Positions 1 to 8,064 of a stretch of DNA of 31,616 nt are shown here, in pieces. The position numbers and the translations under genes were made by a program. Each line of letters starts with the position of its first letter. Position 1 is the first letter of the stretch. The notes beneath the pieces were generated by a model that saw only the letters and a program-made list of their open reading frames with translations, searched no databases and was not told the origin of the DNA. The DNA is from Candidatus Saccharimonadota bacterium (GTDB lineage: Bacteria; Patescibacteriota; Saccharimonadia; Saccharimonadales; UBA10212), in contig JAQGHE010000040.1 in the NCBI GenBank assembly GCA_028288985.1, positions 1 through 31,616 on the forward strand. Direction: 5' to 3'.

Positions 1-668
1 ATCACTCCACCACGCCCACCATTACTTTCGCGACTGTTATCTGCAACGAGCCGGCTGTAGCCACCGGCGAGGTTATTTACGAACTGGCTCAGCAGCTTAG
101 CTGGCCGCTGAACCTGGAGGCCAAAAAATTTATCGCCATAGCAATCTTAAGCGACAGCCTGGGCCTGACTAGCGAGGGCACAACTGCGCGCTCCATACAC
201 ATCATTGCAGAGGTTGTTGATAGCGGCGTCAGCTTGGCGGCTATCGAAAATGCCCGGCGAGAAACCATGCGCCGCGAGCAGGAGTTGGTGCATTATAAAG
301 GCCGGTTGCTGCAGCGGGTTGAGTTTCACGACAATAATCGTCTGGCCATCATCACTATCCCATGGGAGGAGATTGAAAAATTCAGTCCTTTGTACAATCC
401 GCCGATGCTGGTTATCGACGATATGCGCCTGGCTAAGGGAACCGATGTAGCCATAGCCTTCAAAACCTACCCGGATGGAAAAATTACCGGCAAAATCAGG
501 GCCAATTACGGGAAGGGGATCGCGGCCGATCTAGCGGAGCATTTCGGCGGCGGCGGCCATAGCTACGCCAGCGGCTTCAAGCTGCAGGGCAGACGCCCCT
601 TTGAAGACGTTAAAAACGAAGTTATCCAAGTAGCTTCGCGCCTACTTGATGAGCTGGAGAAAAAATAA
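1..668 (+). CDS. DHH/DHHA1 family phosphoesterase, 3' part
   Basis: The gene enters from the left edge; the frame is open from base 3. The first visible residues are H-S-T-T-P, and the two bases before them fit the second half of a His or Asp codon, so this is the DHH-S motif of metal-dependent phosphoesterases (NrnA/RecJ-like). The C-terminal DHHA1 domain carries its hallmark GGGGHSYASGF at 544-576. NrnA-type members degrade short RNAs (nanoRNA) or cyclic dinucleotide products such as pApA in the cytoplasm, using Mn2+. About 220 residues are present, so roughly the first 100 are missing. The stop codon lies one base before the cysS start, so the two are probably co-transcribed. Which DHH subfamily it belongs to cannot be settled from the C-terminal half alone. 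Confidence 0.85.
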   Translation, partial: HSTTPTITFATVICNEPAVATGEVIYELAQQLSWPLNLEAKKFIAIAILSDSLGLTSEGTTARSIHIIAEVVDSGVSLAAIENARRETMRREQELVHYKGRLLQRVEFHDNNRLAIITIPWEEIEKFSPLYNPPMLVIDDMRLAKGTDVAIAFKTYPDGKITGKIRANYGKGIAADLAEHFGGGGHSYASGFKLQGRRPFEDVKNEVIQVASRLLDELEKK

Positions 669-669
669 A

Positions 670-2070
670 GTGGAGCTCTACAACTCTCTAACCAAGCGAG
701 TGGATTTATTTGAACCGGTTGATAAGAATAAACCGGTGCGCATCTACAGCTGCGGCCCTACGGTGTATGAGCGTGTCCACGTCGGCAACCTGGCCTCATT
801 CATCTATGCCGACACGCTGCGAAGAGTTCTCCGGGCTTACAAATATTCTGTAGAGCACGTCATGAATATTACCGATATAGACGACAAGACAATCCGCGCC
901 AGCCAGCAAAAATACCCCGATCTAGAGCCGATGGAAGCCTTGAAGAAACTAACCCGTGAATACGAAGAACTGTTCATGAACGACATCAAAGCTGTCGGCA
1001 TAGATACGGACTCCATAACATTCATGAGGGCAACCGATAACATTCCGTTAATGCAGGATCTGATACGGGAACTGGTAGAAGCCGGCTTCGCCTATATTAC
1101 TGAGGACGGAGTGTACTTCTCGATACAGAAATATGAGGAATCAGGCAGAAAGTACGGGCAGCTGGTGCCGGTTTCCGTAGAAAGCACCAGCGTCTCTAGA
1201 ATTGATAATGACGAATATGATAAAGATGATGCTCATGATTTTGTGCTATGGAAAAAGCAGAAACCGGGAGAACCGGCCTGGGAATTCCAGCTGCGCGGCC
1301 AGGACCTGCGTGGCCGTCCGGGCTGGCATATTGAATGTTCGGCTATGAGTACCCACGCACTGGGGCAGCCGTTTGATATCCATACCGGCGGCGTAGATTT
1401 AAAGTTCCCCCATCACGAGAATGAGATTGCCCAAAGTACTGCACTAAACGGCGAGCTGCTAGCCAATTTCTTCTTCCATAACGAGCACATGCACGTTGAC
1501 GAGAAGAAGATGAGTAAGTCCCTCAACAACTTTTATACGCTTGAGGATGTTTCCGATAACGGCTTTGATCCTTTGGCCTTCCGGCTGTTCGTTTTGGAAG
1601 GTAAATACAGCAGCCAGCGTGATTTTACTTGGGAGAACTTGCAGCATTCCGCTAACCGGCTGATGCGCTGGCGCCAAGTCGCCGGCCGCTGGCGACGGGT
1701 CCAGACGACCGACTGGCCCCAGGCTTCTCAAATTCATGCCGGAGAGAGCGATATAATTTCAAGGCTAGGGGATGATCTGAATACTCCCGAGGCTCTGGAG
1801 CGCGTTGATTCAGAGTTTACTCAGGTTGAAACAATGGAGGTACAGGAAGAAGCGGCTGAAAGGTGGGTCGACCTTTTGCACACCCTTAATATATTATTCG
1901 GCCTGAATATAAGCGAACGCGATGAGCTTATAGAAAGTCTACTGAAAACCAGAGAGCACGCCCGCGAAACCCAGGATTGGCAGGCGGCGGATGATATTAG
2001 AAAGCAGCTGGATGATAAGGGTATCGGTATAAACGACACGCCGGATGGTCCGGTCTGGTACAGAAAGTAG
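670..2070 (+). CDS. cysS: Cysteinyl-tRNA synthetase
   Basis: This class I aminoacyl-tRNA synthetase charges tRNA-Cys. I chose the GTG at 670, one base after the upstream stop. It gives the usual N-terminus VELYNS and has GGAG at 656-659 at good distance; an ATG at 646 is in frame but lies inside the preceding gene. Visible signatures are CGPTVY with zinc ligand Cys28, HVGN (residues 37-40, the HIGH-type motif), the further zinc ligands Cys223, His248 and Glu252 (in HHENE), and KMSKS at 280-284. The length of 466 residues is normal for the family. The C-terminal DALR/anticodon-binding part ends in the GPVWYRK usual for CysRS. It probably forms an operon with the DHH phosphoesterase. Confidence 0.97.
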   Translation: MELYNSLTKRVDLFEPVDKNKPVRIYSCGPTVYERVHVGNLASFIYADTLRRVLRAYKYSVEHVMNITDIDDKTIRASQQKYPDLEPMEALKKLTREYEELFMNDIKAVGIDTDSITFMRATDNIPLMQDLIRELVEAGFAYITEDGVYFSIQKYEESGRKYGQLVPVSVESTSVSRIDNDEYDKDDAHDFVLWKKQKPGEPAWEFQLRGQDLRGRPGWHIECSAMSTHALGQPFDIHTGGVDLKFPHHENEIAQSTALNGELLANFFFHNEHMHVDEKKMSKSLNNFYTLEDVSDNGFDPLAFRLFVLEGKYSSQRDFTWENLQHSANRLMRWRQVAGRWRRVQTTDWPQASQIHAGESDIISRLGDDLNTPEALERVDSEFTQVETMEVQEEAAERWVDLLHTLNILFGLNISERDELIESLLKTREHARETQDWQAADDIRKQLDDKGIGINDTPDGPVWYRK

Positions 2071-2075
2071 TTTTG

Positions 2076-3158
2076 CTAAACCGGGTTTTTAGCCCGCAGG
2101 CCGCGACGCTCTATCTGATCTTCTATTAGCACCTTAACGCAGGTAGCCGCCGGAATGGCCACGATGGCGCCCAGCAGGCCGCCAAAGCCGATACCTAGGA
2201 TTGCGGCGATAAATACCGTAAGGGCCGTCAACTCGTTCAGGCGAGCCTGGATATAGGGTTGAAGCGTATGATTTTCGATAAAGTAATAAATAACGAAATA
2301 AATTGCCATAATCAGCGCCAATTTTGCGGAGGTGCTCAAACAAACCAGCAGGACTATAGTTGAGGAAATCGGGTTACCAAAGAGCGGTATAAGACCAAAG
2401 ACGGACACGATGCCGGCCAGCGCCAGCGCGTTTACGGAGGCATTAGTCAAGTGCGAGGCGATCTCCAGTGCGGTAAAGGCAAAAATGCCGGCCACAATCG
2501 CAAGTATAACCTGGCCGTTAACGAAGCCGGTTACGCCTCTGTACATTCTGTGGGCAATTTTACGGTTATGTTCTCTTTTATTAGCCGGCATTAAGCCGAA
2601 TATAAGATCCAGCCAGCGGGGGCCCTCAACCAACATCATAAAGGTCATTATCAGAACCACTAAGATAGAGACAATCGCCTCGATAACCCGCTTGCCGGTA
2701 TCAAGAAGGGTGCTGCCGAAATTACTGTATTGGCTGGCGAAGTCTTTAGCACCGGAAGTCAACTTTTGATCAAGTTTATACTTTTTGACTGTGCGGGACA
2801 GACCGTTATTCTGCGTTTGGAAGCTATCTACGATTTGCGGTACATCGCTGATAAATGTTCTTGTTTGACGGATAAGCGGCGGGATTACCAGGCTGAAAAA
2901 TATAGCCAGGGTAGCGATAACCAGCAAGTAAGCGGCCGCCGTAGCCCGCAGCCGGCTTTTAATATGCAAGCGGCGCGACATGCCGCTAACGACCGGGTTA
3001 AGGGCCAGCGCCAGGAAGAACGAGCTGAAGATCAGAGTTAAGCTGTGGGAGATACGCCCCATAAACCTAAAGAGCAGTATCGCCAGAACTATCCAAAATA
3101 TAGTGCGAACTATAGTGCGATTGGTGATGTTGACGGTCACGTCTCTACCGTTATTCAT
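2076..3158 (-). CDS. AI-2E family transporter (multipass permease)
   Basis: Integral membrane protein of about 360 residues with seven or eight hydrophobic segments and the long soluble loop after the second segment typical of the AI-2E/UPF0118 family (PF01594). The end region GIGFGGLLGAIVAIPAA is the conserved C-terminal signature. Members export small molecules or ions (AI-2, Na+/H+ exchange), and the substrate here is unknown. I chose ATG 3158; a TTG at 3167 overlaps the stop of the upstream gene. It is the last gene of a leftward three-gene operon after two glycosyltransferases, so a role in exporting a glycolipid or related product is conceivable but only inferred. It converges with cysS with five bases between the stops. 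Confidence 0.9.
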   Translation of the reverse strand: MNNGRDVTVNITNRTIVRTIFWIVLAILLFRFMGRISHSLTLIFSSFFLALALNPVVSGMSRRLHIKSRLRATAAAYLLVIATLAIFFSLVIPPLIRQTRTFISDVPQIVDSFQTQNNGLSRTVKKYKLDQKLTSGAKDFASQYSNFGSTLLDTGKRVIEAIVSILVVLIMTFMMLVEGPRWLDLIFGLMPANKREHNRKIAHRMYRGVTGFVNGQVILAIVAGIFAFTALEIASHLTNASVNALALAGIVSVFGLIPLFGNPISSTIVLLVCLSTSAKLALIMAIYFVIYYFIENHTLQPYIQARLNELTALTVFIAAILGIGFGGLLGAIVAIPAATCVKVLIEDQIERRGLRAKNPV

Positions 3159-3163
3159 TGAGC

Positions 3164-4309
3164 TCAATTATGCCTGCTTTCTAGGCTTTTAGCAATTGCC
3201 CGGGCATATAGCTGTTCTATCTGAGGACCGACGGTATTTACATCATATTGCCCAATCGCCTCGGCCTGCCATTTGCTGACGGAGGCTCTTTTTTTGTTAT
3301 CGCGGAGCAGTTCTAGTATCTTGTCAGCCAGCTCTTGTTTGTTATTGGGGTCAAAAAGCAGATATGGGTTGGCACCCAACACACTCCGGTAGCCGGGGTT
3401 ATGGCCGCCGATAACCGCTCCGGTGCCGGCGGCCATGGCCTCGATAAGCACTATTCCAAAACTTTCGCCGTAAAGGGAAGGAAAGCAGGCAACCGCGCCG
3501 CCGGCTAAAAAATCACCCTTTTTATCTTCGTCAATAAACCCTTTAAATTCGACTACGTCCGAAAGCCCGAGCTTTTGAACTAGCTTCTCCAGCTCTGCAC
3601 GTTTAGGCCCGGTACCGCCGATCAAAAGCTTCGCCTCCGGTAAAGCATTGTGCACTAAGCGGAATGCTTCAATTAATTGCCGGCAGCCTTTGCGCTCCAC
3701 GAGTCTGCCAAGAAACACTACGGTTTCCGGTTCATTGGCTGCGCTGGAGCGAAGGCTGCCCACATCAACCGTATTCGGTATCACAGTGCTTGCTAGGCCG
3801 AAGGCCGAATCGGCAAAGCCCCGGGCAGCCGTGCTCACTGCCGATATGGCGTCGAATTTCCGCAGGCCTCTAAAATACAGTAGTTTAAGGAGTCTAGATC
3901 CAAATACTACCTTTTTGTTGGCCGGGTAAACGTGGAAAGTGCCGGCAATGGCAGTATTAGCTGAAGCTTCGTCCACTACTCGCTGGGCCATATAGGGAGA
4001 ATGCGGCATTTGCACATGCAGAATATCCGGTTTCTGCTCTGCTAAAGATCGCCTGATAACCTGCTTGTTGGCGGGCATAGGGATAGACATGCGGTTGCCG
4101 TTAAAGATTACTTTGGCGTTTCTCGATAGACTATAAACTTTGCCGCCCTGCCACTGCTTTGTTTTGGATTGGCCCACAAAATAAGATACTTTGTGCCCCC
4201 GAGCGGACAGCCAGCCCCCAAGGATTTTTACTTGCTGCGCCACACCCTCCCAACCGTCGAGAGTATCGTCATAGACAAAGGCTACCTTAACGGTTGGTTT
4301 GGCTGGCAT
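3164..4309 (-). CDS. GT4-family glycosyltransferase (second of pair)
   Basis: GT-B fold retaining glycosyltransferase of about 380 residues. The N-terminal half begins KVAFVYDD and has a G-rich acceptor loop. The C-terminal Glycos_transf_1 domain shows GRLVERKG (residues 201-208; R and K contact the nucleotide diphosphate), GGTGP, and the E-x7-E motif in ESFGIVLIE (282-290). The family transfers sugars from NDP-sugars to lipid or glycan acceptors at the cytoplasmic membrane face. I chose ATG 4309, which overlaps the end of the upstream glycosyltransferase gene by 23 bases; an in-frame start at 4369 would place 20 unlikely residues in front. No strong ribosome site is seen, which fits translational coupling. 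The donor and acceptor cannot be read from sequence; a PimB-like role beside a PimA-like gene is possible. Confidence 0.9.
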   Translation of the reverse strand: MPAKPTVKVAFVYDDTLDGWEGVAQQVKILGGWLSARGHKVSYFVGQSKTKQWQGGKVYSLSRNAKVIFNGNRMSIPMPANKQVIRRSLAEQKPDILHVQMPHSPYMAQRVVDEASANTAIAGTFHVYPANKKVVFGSRLLKLLYFRGLRKFDAISAVSTAARGFADSAFGLASTVIPNTVDVGSLRSSAANEPETVVFLGRLVERKGCRQLIEAFRLVHNALPEAKLLIGGTGPKRAELEKLVQKLGLSDVVEFKGFIDEDKKGDFLAGGAVACFPSLYGESFGIVLIEAMAAGTGAVIGGHNPGYRSVLGANPYLLFDPNNKQELADKILELLRDNKKRASVSKWQAEAIGQYDVNTVGPQIEQLYARAIAKSLESRHN

Positions 4310-5447
4310 GTAGTTTGATAGCTTCTTCGTAAGCAGCTTCGTACTGGTCGACAATCGGTCCCCAGTCAAACTGCTTAACGTATTTATTAGCCCAGTTCAA
4401 CCAGAGTTTTCGCAGGGGCTCAACATAGAGCATTATTTCCAGCCGGCGCGCAAAATCAATTGTGTCCAGCGGATTGACCAGTGATATAGCGCCGGTGTCT
4501 TTCATAACATCAAGATAGCCGGAATTATCGCCGGCCACAATTGGACACCCGGCAGCCATAGCCTCCAGCAGAACAATCCCGAAGCTTTCGCCTCTATTGG
4601 CGGGCGAACAAAACAGGTCGGCCTTATGCAGATGATGGATTTTATCGTCGTCGCTGATAAAACCGAGGAATGTAACTCTGGGGATTTCACTGTCACGCAC
4701 GAATTCACGCAGTTTCTCCTCGTCAGGTCCGATACCGGCTATAAAAAGCTGTACATCATCATGGTTCATCACTAACTCGCGGTAGGCCTTTAGTAAGTAC
4801 ATGACCCCTTTTCGGCCTTCCAGCCGCCCGACATAAAGTATTGTTTTCGTACTTTGGTTTCGTATGGCGGTAACCGGTGCTTCCCGGTAGCGCTTCAGGT
4901 CTATTCCGTTAGGAATATACTTTATATTTTCCAATAGAGCATTATCGTCCTCTTTGGCCAGCAAGCCTGCCGAGGCCGCTTTTGAAACCGCCGTAAATAC
5001 TTCCATCTTATCTATGATGACCCGCCAGTAAAGCGAAGTCATATTAACCAGCGATTTGCCCGCCATACTATCGATCAGACTGGCATGAAACGTGCCGACG
5101 TGAGCAGCGGAGGACCTTTGAATTATTTGCCTGGACAGGTGAGGCAGCCAGGGCTCGTGAAAATTTATTACGTCAAACTTTTCCCTGGCTAGAACGTCTT
5201 TGATTTCCTGCCCATCAAACTCGATACCGATGTCTCCGGCCGTCGCCAGGCCGGCTTTCATTTTCCGGGAGTTTCCAAGAAGTATGTATCCCTCCGGTGC
5301 TTCGCCGTCAAATTTCGCGGGGCGAGGGGTTATGATCTTAACCTGGTGCCCTTTAAGGGTTAGGTCTTTCGCCAGATGTATTACTACTTGAGGCACTCCG
5401 CCGGTGTGGCCAAACATAGCGTAGGGGCAGACAAGAGCAATTTTCAT
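4287..5447 (-). CDS. PimA-like GT4-family glycosyltransferase
   Basis: GT-B glycosyltransferase of 386 residues, first gene of the leftward operon. It starts MKIALVCPYA, then has the acceptor loop GGVPQ (16-20), GRLEGRKG (207-214) for nucleotide-sugar phosphate binding, and ESFGIVLLE (287-295) as the E-x7-E motif. The layout resembles phosphatidylinositol mannosyltransferase PimA and diacylglycerol glucosyltransferases of actinobacteria and CPR. It probably builds a membrane glycolipid together with the following glycosyltransferase. An AAGG element lies nine bases before ATG 5447, and an extended -10-like TGGTATTAT (5481 to 5473, minus strand) lies further upstream, giving a leader of about 20 bases. 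Substrate is not determined. Confidence 0.92.
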   Translation of the reverse strand: MKIALVCPYAMFGHTGGVPQVVIHLAKDLTLKGHQVKIITPRPAKFDGEAPEGYILLGNSRKMKAGLATAGDIGIEFDGQEIKDVLAREKFDVINFHEPWLPHLSRQIIQRSSAAHVGTFHASLIDSMAGKSLVNMTSLYWRVIIDKMEVFTAVSKAASAGLLAKEDDNALLENIKYIPNGIDLKRYREAPVTAIRNQSTKTILYVGRLEGRKGVMYLLKAYRELVMNHDDVQLFIAGIGPDEEKLREFVRDSEIPRVTFLGFISDDDKIHHLHKADLFCSPANRGESFGIVLLEAMAAGCPIVAGDNSGYLDVMKDTGAISLVNPLDTIDFARRLEIMLYVEPLRKLWLNWANKYVKQFDWGPIVDQYEAAYEEAIKLHASQTNR

Positions 5448-5485
5448 ACAGTTAAACCTTACTCATAAAGTTATAATACCAATCT

Positions 5486-6418
5486 TCATTTCATCTTGCC
5501 TTGTATTCGCCGCCGCAGGGGGTGGGGGATAAACGGGGCGGCATCGCTGGCCGTAGCTATAACTGTCGGAGCGTGGTTGGGCGCTTTGCTGAAAAAGACT
5601 TCCACATCGCTATATACGCGCCGCATATGTTCCTCCACCTTTACGTTATTGAAGTAGCGGTCGCGCTTAGTAGCTACATGAAGAACGGGCAGATCAACTC
5701 TTGTGCCGGTCAAATCCAGGCTAAACAGCTCTAAGTAGTGCTTGAATTGGGTGCGGATATCATTCTGGTGCCAAAGAGTCACCTCCATATCCATGGTCCG
5801 TTTAAATTCATCACCGGACATCTCTTCAAATTTTTCTCTGGCATATTGGGTACGATGATAAACAATCTTCAGCACAAACGGCTGCAGGGCCGTGTAGCGG
5901 AAGATCCGGGCCGGCCACTTCCGGGATAAAATCCTCGATGCGGTTTTGTATATAAAAATGGTGTGCCGGGAGAATTTCAGGTCATCCTTGTGAACGAGAC
6001 CGACAACACTAGCCAGAATATCGACTTTCTTTGTGAGCTCCGGATATTTTTGCAGCATTCTAGTCACTATGGCAAAGCTTTGACTCATGGCAAAAATGGT
6101 GACTTTTTTGTTCCTAAACTTCAACTTTACAAACGCTGCCAGGTAATCGGCCATGTTATCAAAGGTCGGCTGCTGTCCGATTTTATAAAGTGGAGTCATC
6201 CCGCCAAGTCCCGGCAGATCAGGCATGGTTACAGCCCCAAGTTTATTAAGCTCTAGCGCGAGACCCCACCAGCGCTCAATGGTGGAATGCTGGCCAAATA
6301 AGAATAATATCTCTCTTTTATTGCCCTCCAGCGCGGGCAAACGAAGCATGCGGCCCTCCAGGCCGTTCATATTCAGGGGCACAATAAAATCTTCTGGCTT
6401 CAAGGAAGCTTTAGGCAT
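5486..6418 (-). CDS. Alpha/beta hydrolase
   Basis: Protein of about 310 residues with the alpha/beta-hydrolase order: an early strand ending in LFGQHS, the stretch MPDLPGLGG, a nucleophile elbow AMSQS (atypical for GxSxG, with the first Ser as likely nucleophile), a cap region of about 100 residues rich in aromatic and basic residues, and NHAPTV supplying the probable catalytic His. Function is not assignable beyond esterase/lipase/acyltransferase-like hydrolysis. ATG 6418 is preceded by GAGG at eight bases. A TATAAT (6435 to 6430) sits 11 bases upstream, so the mRNA leader may be only about five bases and the GAGG may not be transcribed. An upstream in-frame TTG at 6430 overlaps that -10 box and is rejected. 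Confidence 0.8.
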   Translation of the reverse strand: MPKASLKPEDFIVPLNMNGLEGRMLRLPALEGNKREILFLFGQHSTIERWWGLALELNKLGAVTMPDLPGLGGMTPLYKIGQQPTFDNMADYLAAFVKLKFRNKKVTIFAMSQSFAIVTRMLQKYPELTKKVDILASVVGLVHKDDLKFSRHTIFIYKTASRILSRKWPARIFRYTALQPFVLKIVYHRTQYAREKFEEMSGDEFKRTMDMEVTLWHQNDIRTQFKHYLELFSLDLTGTRVDLPVLHVATKRDRYFNNVKVEEHMRRVYSDVEVFFSKAPNHAPTVIATASDAAPFIPHPLRRRIQGKMK

Positions 6419-6519
6419 AGTTAACCTCAATTATACGATTTTAGCCCACATCTGTAAAACAGATGACTCTGTAATATGCTTTACTGCCTTTCCCATTTCT
6501 TAGATATACATTGATAATC

Positions 6520-7743
6520 ATGCTGAAATTGCCGGAGCAAGAAAAGTCCTATTGGCGGGCTAGCGTTAAAACGCCTTCATATCCAAGCCTTACCAATAGC
6601 TTGGATGTCGATACCATCATAGTTGGTGGCGGCATTTGCGGACTGACAACCGCCTATTTGCTGAAGCAAGCCGGGCTTAGCGTAGCGGTTTTAGAAAAGG
6701 GCACCATAGGTAGCGGCACAACCGGCCAGACCACAGGCAAGGTCACCTCTCAGCATAATATCGTTTATACGGAAATGCTGGAGCGGCTGGGAGAAAGGAC
6801 CGCCCGGATCTACGGAGAAGCCAATCAGGCCGGACTTAAACAGATAGAAGAAATCATAAACAAAGAAAAGATAAGCTGCGGCTGGCGGCATGACGATAAT
6901 TACGTATACACCACCAAAGCGGAGCAGGTGAAGCAGTTCAAGTCCGAAGCCGAAACAGCCGCAAGATTAGGGCTGCCTGCAGTGTTCGAAACAGAGTCGC
7001 CACTACCTTTGCCGGTAAAGGCAGCTGTCAAGTTCACCGACCAGGGTAAGTTGAACAGCGTAAAATACATTTCCGGTTTGGCTGACGCGGTCAACGGGCA
7101 AGGCAGCTACGTCTTTGAAAACAGCCAAGCCGCCAGCATCCGCGATGGCGAGCCTTGTGCTGTCGGCACCAAAGATGCCGAGGTGACCGCGAGAAATATC
7201 ATCGTCGCTACCAACGTACCGACTCTGCCCTTGGTGGCACGCGGCGCATATTGCATTCTGGAGTACCCAACTACCTCGTATATAGTGGCCGTGCCATTAA
7301 AAACGAAGTTTGAGGGCATGTATATATCGCCGAACCTAGGAGAATACTCCATATTCCCAGTAACATTCGATAAAGAGCAGTTGCTCTTCATCGGCGGTGA
7401 GAACCACATCCCCGGCACGGCTAAAGCAGAGGAAAAATATCAGAAGCTGGCAAACTTTGCTGAAGAATGGTTCGACGCGAAGGAAATCAAATACAAATGG
7501 CGGGCCAGGGACTACCTGGCTTATGACGGAGTACCGCTGGTAGGGAAGATGTATCCTTGGTCAAAGCATCTGTACGTTGCCACCGCCTTCAAAAAATGGG
7601 GCCTCACCAACACGACTGCCGCCGCCATGATCCTGCGTGATCAAATCCTCGGCAGAAAAAGCCCCTGGGCAGATGTCTTCAAATCCCTGCGCCTCAGCTC
7701 TGTCGCCTCAATTCCCAGAACAATGGCAAGATACCTGAAGTAG
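6520..7743 (+). CDS. FAD-dependent oxidoreductase (DAO family)
   Basis: Protein of about 407 residues with an N-terminal Rossmann dinucleotide-binding motif, IIVGGGICG (33-41) with Glu59 at the end of the second strand, followed by the GTTGQTTGKVTSQH segment typical of the gamma-glutamylputrescine-oxidase-like branch of the D-amino-acid-oxidase family (PF01266). The end, VATAFKKWGLTNTTAAA, matches the C-terminal FAD-contacting region. Relatives often carry a C-terminal Rieske [2Fe-2S] domain of about 100 residues; here the protein stops before it and no CxH..CxxH motif is present. It probably oxidises an amine or amino acid, with the substrate unknown. Start: ATG 6520, with a TTG at 6511 as alternative; no ribosome site is visible. 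It is divergent from the hydrolase on its left. Confidence 0.88.
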   Translation: MLKLPEQEKSYWRASVKTPSYPSLTNSLDVDTIIVGGGICGLTTAYLLKQAGLSVAVLEKGTIGSGTTGQTTGKVTSQHNIVYTEMLERLGERTARIYGEANQAGLKQIEEIINKEKISCGWRHDDNYVYTTKAEQVKQFKSEAETAARLGLPAVFETESPLPLPVKAAVKFTDQGKLNSVKYISGLADAVNGQGSYVFENSQAASIRDGEPCAVGTKDAEVTARNIIVATNVPTLPLVARGAYCILEYPTTSYIVAVPLKTKFEGMYISPNLGEYSIFPVTFDKEQLLFIGGENHIPGTAKAEEKYQKLANFAEEWFDAKEIKYKWRARDYLAYDGVPLVGKMYPWSKHLYVATAFKKWGLTNTTAAAMILRDQILGRKSPWADVFKSLRLSSVASIPRTMARYLK

Positions 7744-7768
7744 CGAATATGTCTCCTGAGGTAACTTC

Positions 7769-7804
7769 TTGGATTAAAATACCTTAGACTTTATACTTTA
7801 TAAT
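7769..7804 (+). promoter_or_regulatory. Probable tRNA-Gln promoter
   Basis: TTGGAT at 7769-7774 is followed by 17 bases and TATACT at 7792-7797. A second -10-like TATAAT lies at 7799-7804. Either would start transcription about 40 to 45 bases before the tRNA. Confidence 0.5.
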
Positions 7805-7851
7805 GTTTTAGCCTCACTGAATTACAAAAGTCGTGAGGAGATTGACGACGA

Positions 7852-7926
7852 TGGGGAGTGGCCAAGTGGTAAGGCACCAGTTTTTGGTACTGGCATTCGG
7901 GGGTTCGAATCCCTCCTCCCCAGCCA
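7852..7926 (+). tRNA. tRNA-Gln (anticodon UUG), CCA encoded
   Basis: Complete cloverleaf. The seven-base acceptor stem TGGGGAG pairs with CTCCCCA (7916-7922), followed by discriminator G and encoded CCA (7924-7926). The anticodon stem CCAGT/ACTGG encloses loop TTTTGGT with anticodon TTG, and the T arm carries GGTTCGAATCC. The U1-A72 pair is typical of glutamine tRNAs. Its 3' end is the left border of an AT-rich accessory region, a usual integration position, but I found no second copy of the tRNA end further right. Confidence 0.97.
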
Positions 7927-8063
7927 GGTTTCATAATGTAACCTTTACCCATGCGTCTAATACGTTCTATCCAGCTATCGACTACGTCAGCTTCGAAAAT
8001 TTGTCCTTTGTTTTCTAGTTCAAATTTTAGTTACTCTAAAAGTTCTTTTAACTCTCCTGCATA
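7927..8063 (-). other. Possible remnant of a coding sequence between tRNA-Gln and the RT gene
   Basis: Read on the minus strand from 8063 towards the tRNA, one frame gives YAGELKELLE, a stop at 8033-8031, then about 35 codons with protein-like composition (containing EADVVDSWIERI and MGKGYI). It is out of frame with the RT that ends at 8065. It could be a decayed gene left by an element inserted at the tRNA, or chance. I do not recognise the residues. Confidence 0.25.
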
Positions 8064-8064
8064 C

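Noticed and set aside
7833..8018. Open frame running through tRNA-Gln
   Set aside because: The tRNA is complete and explains the sequence.
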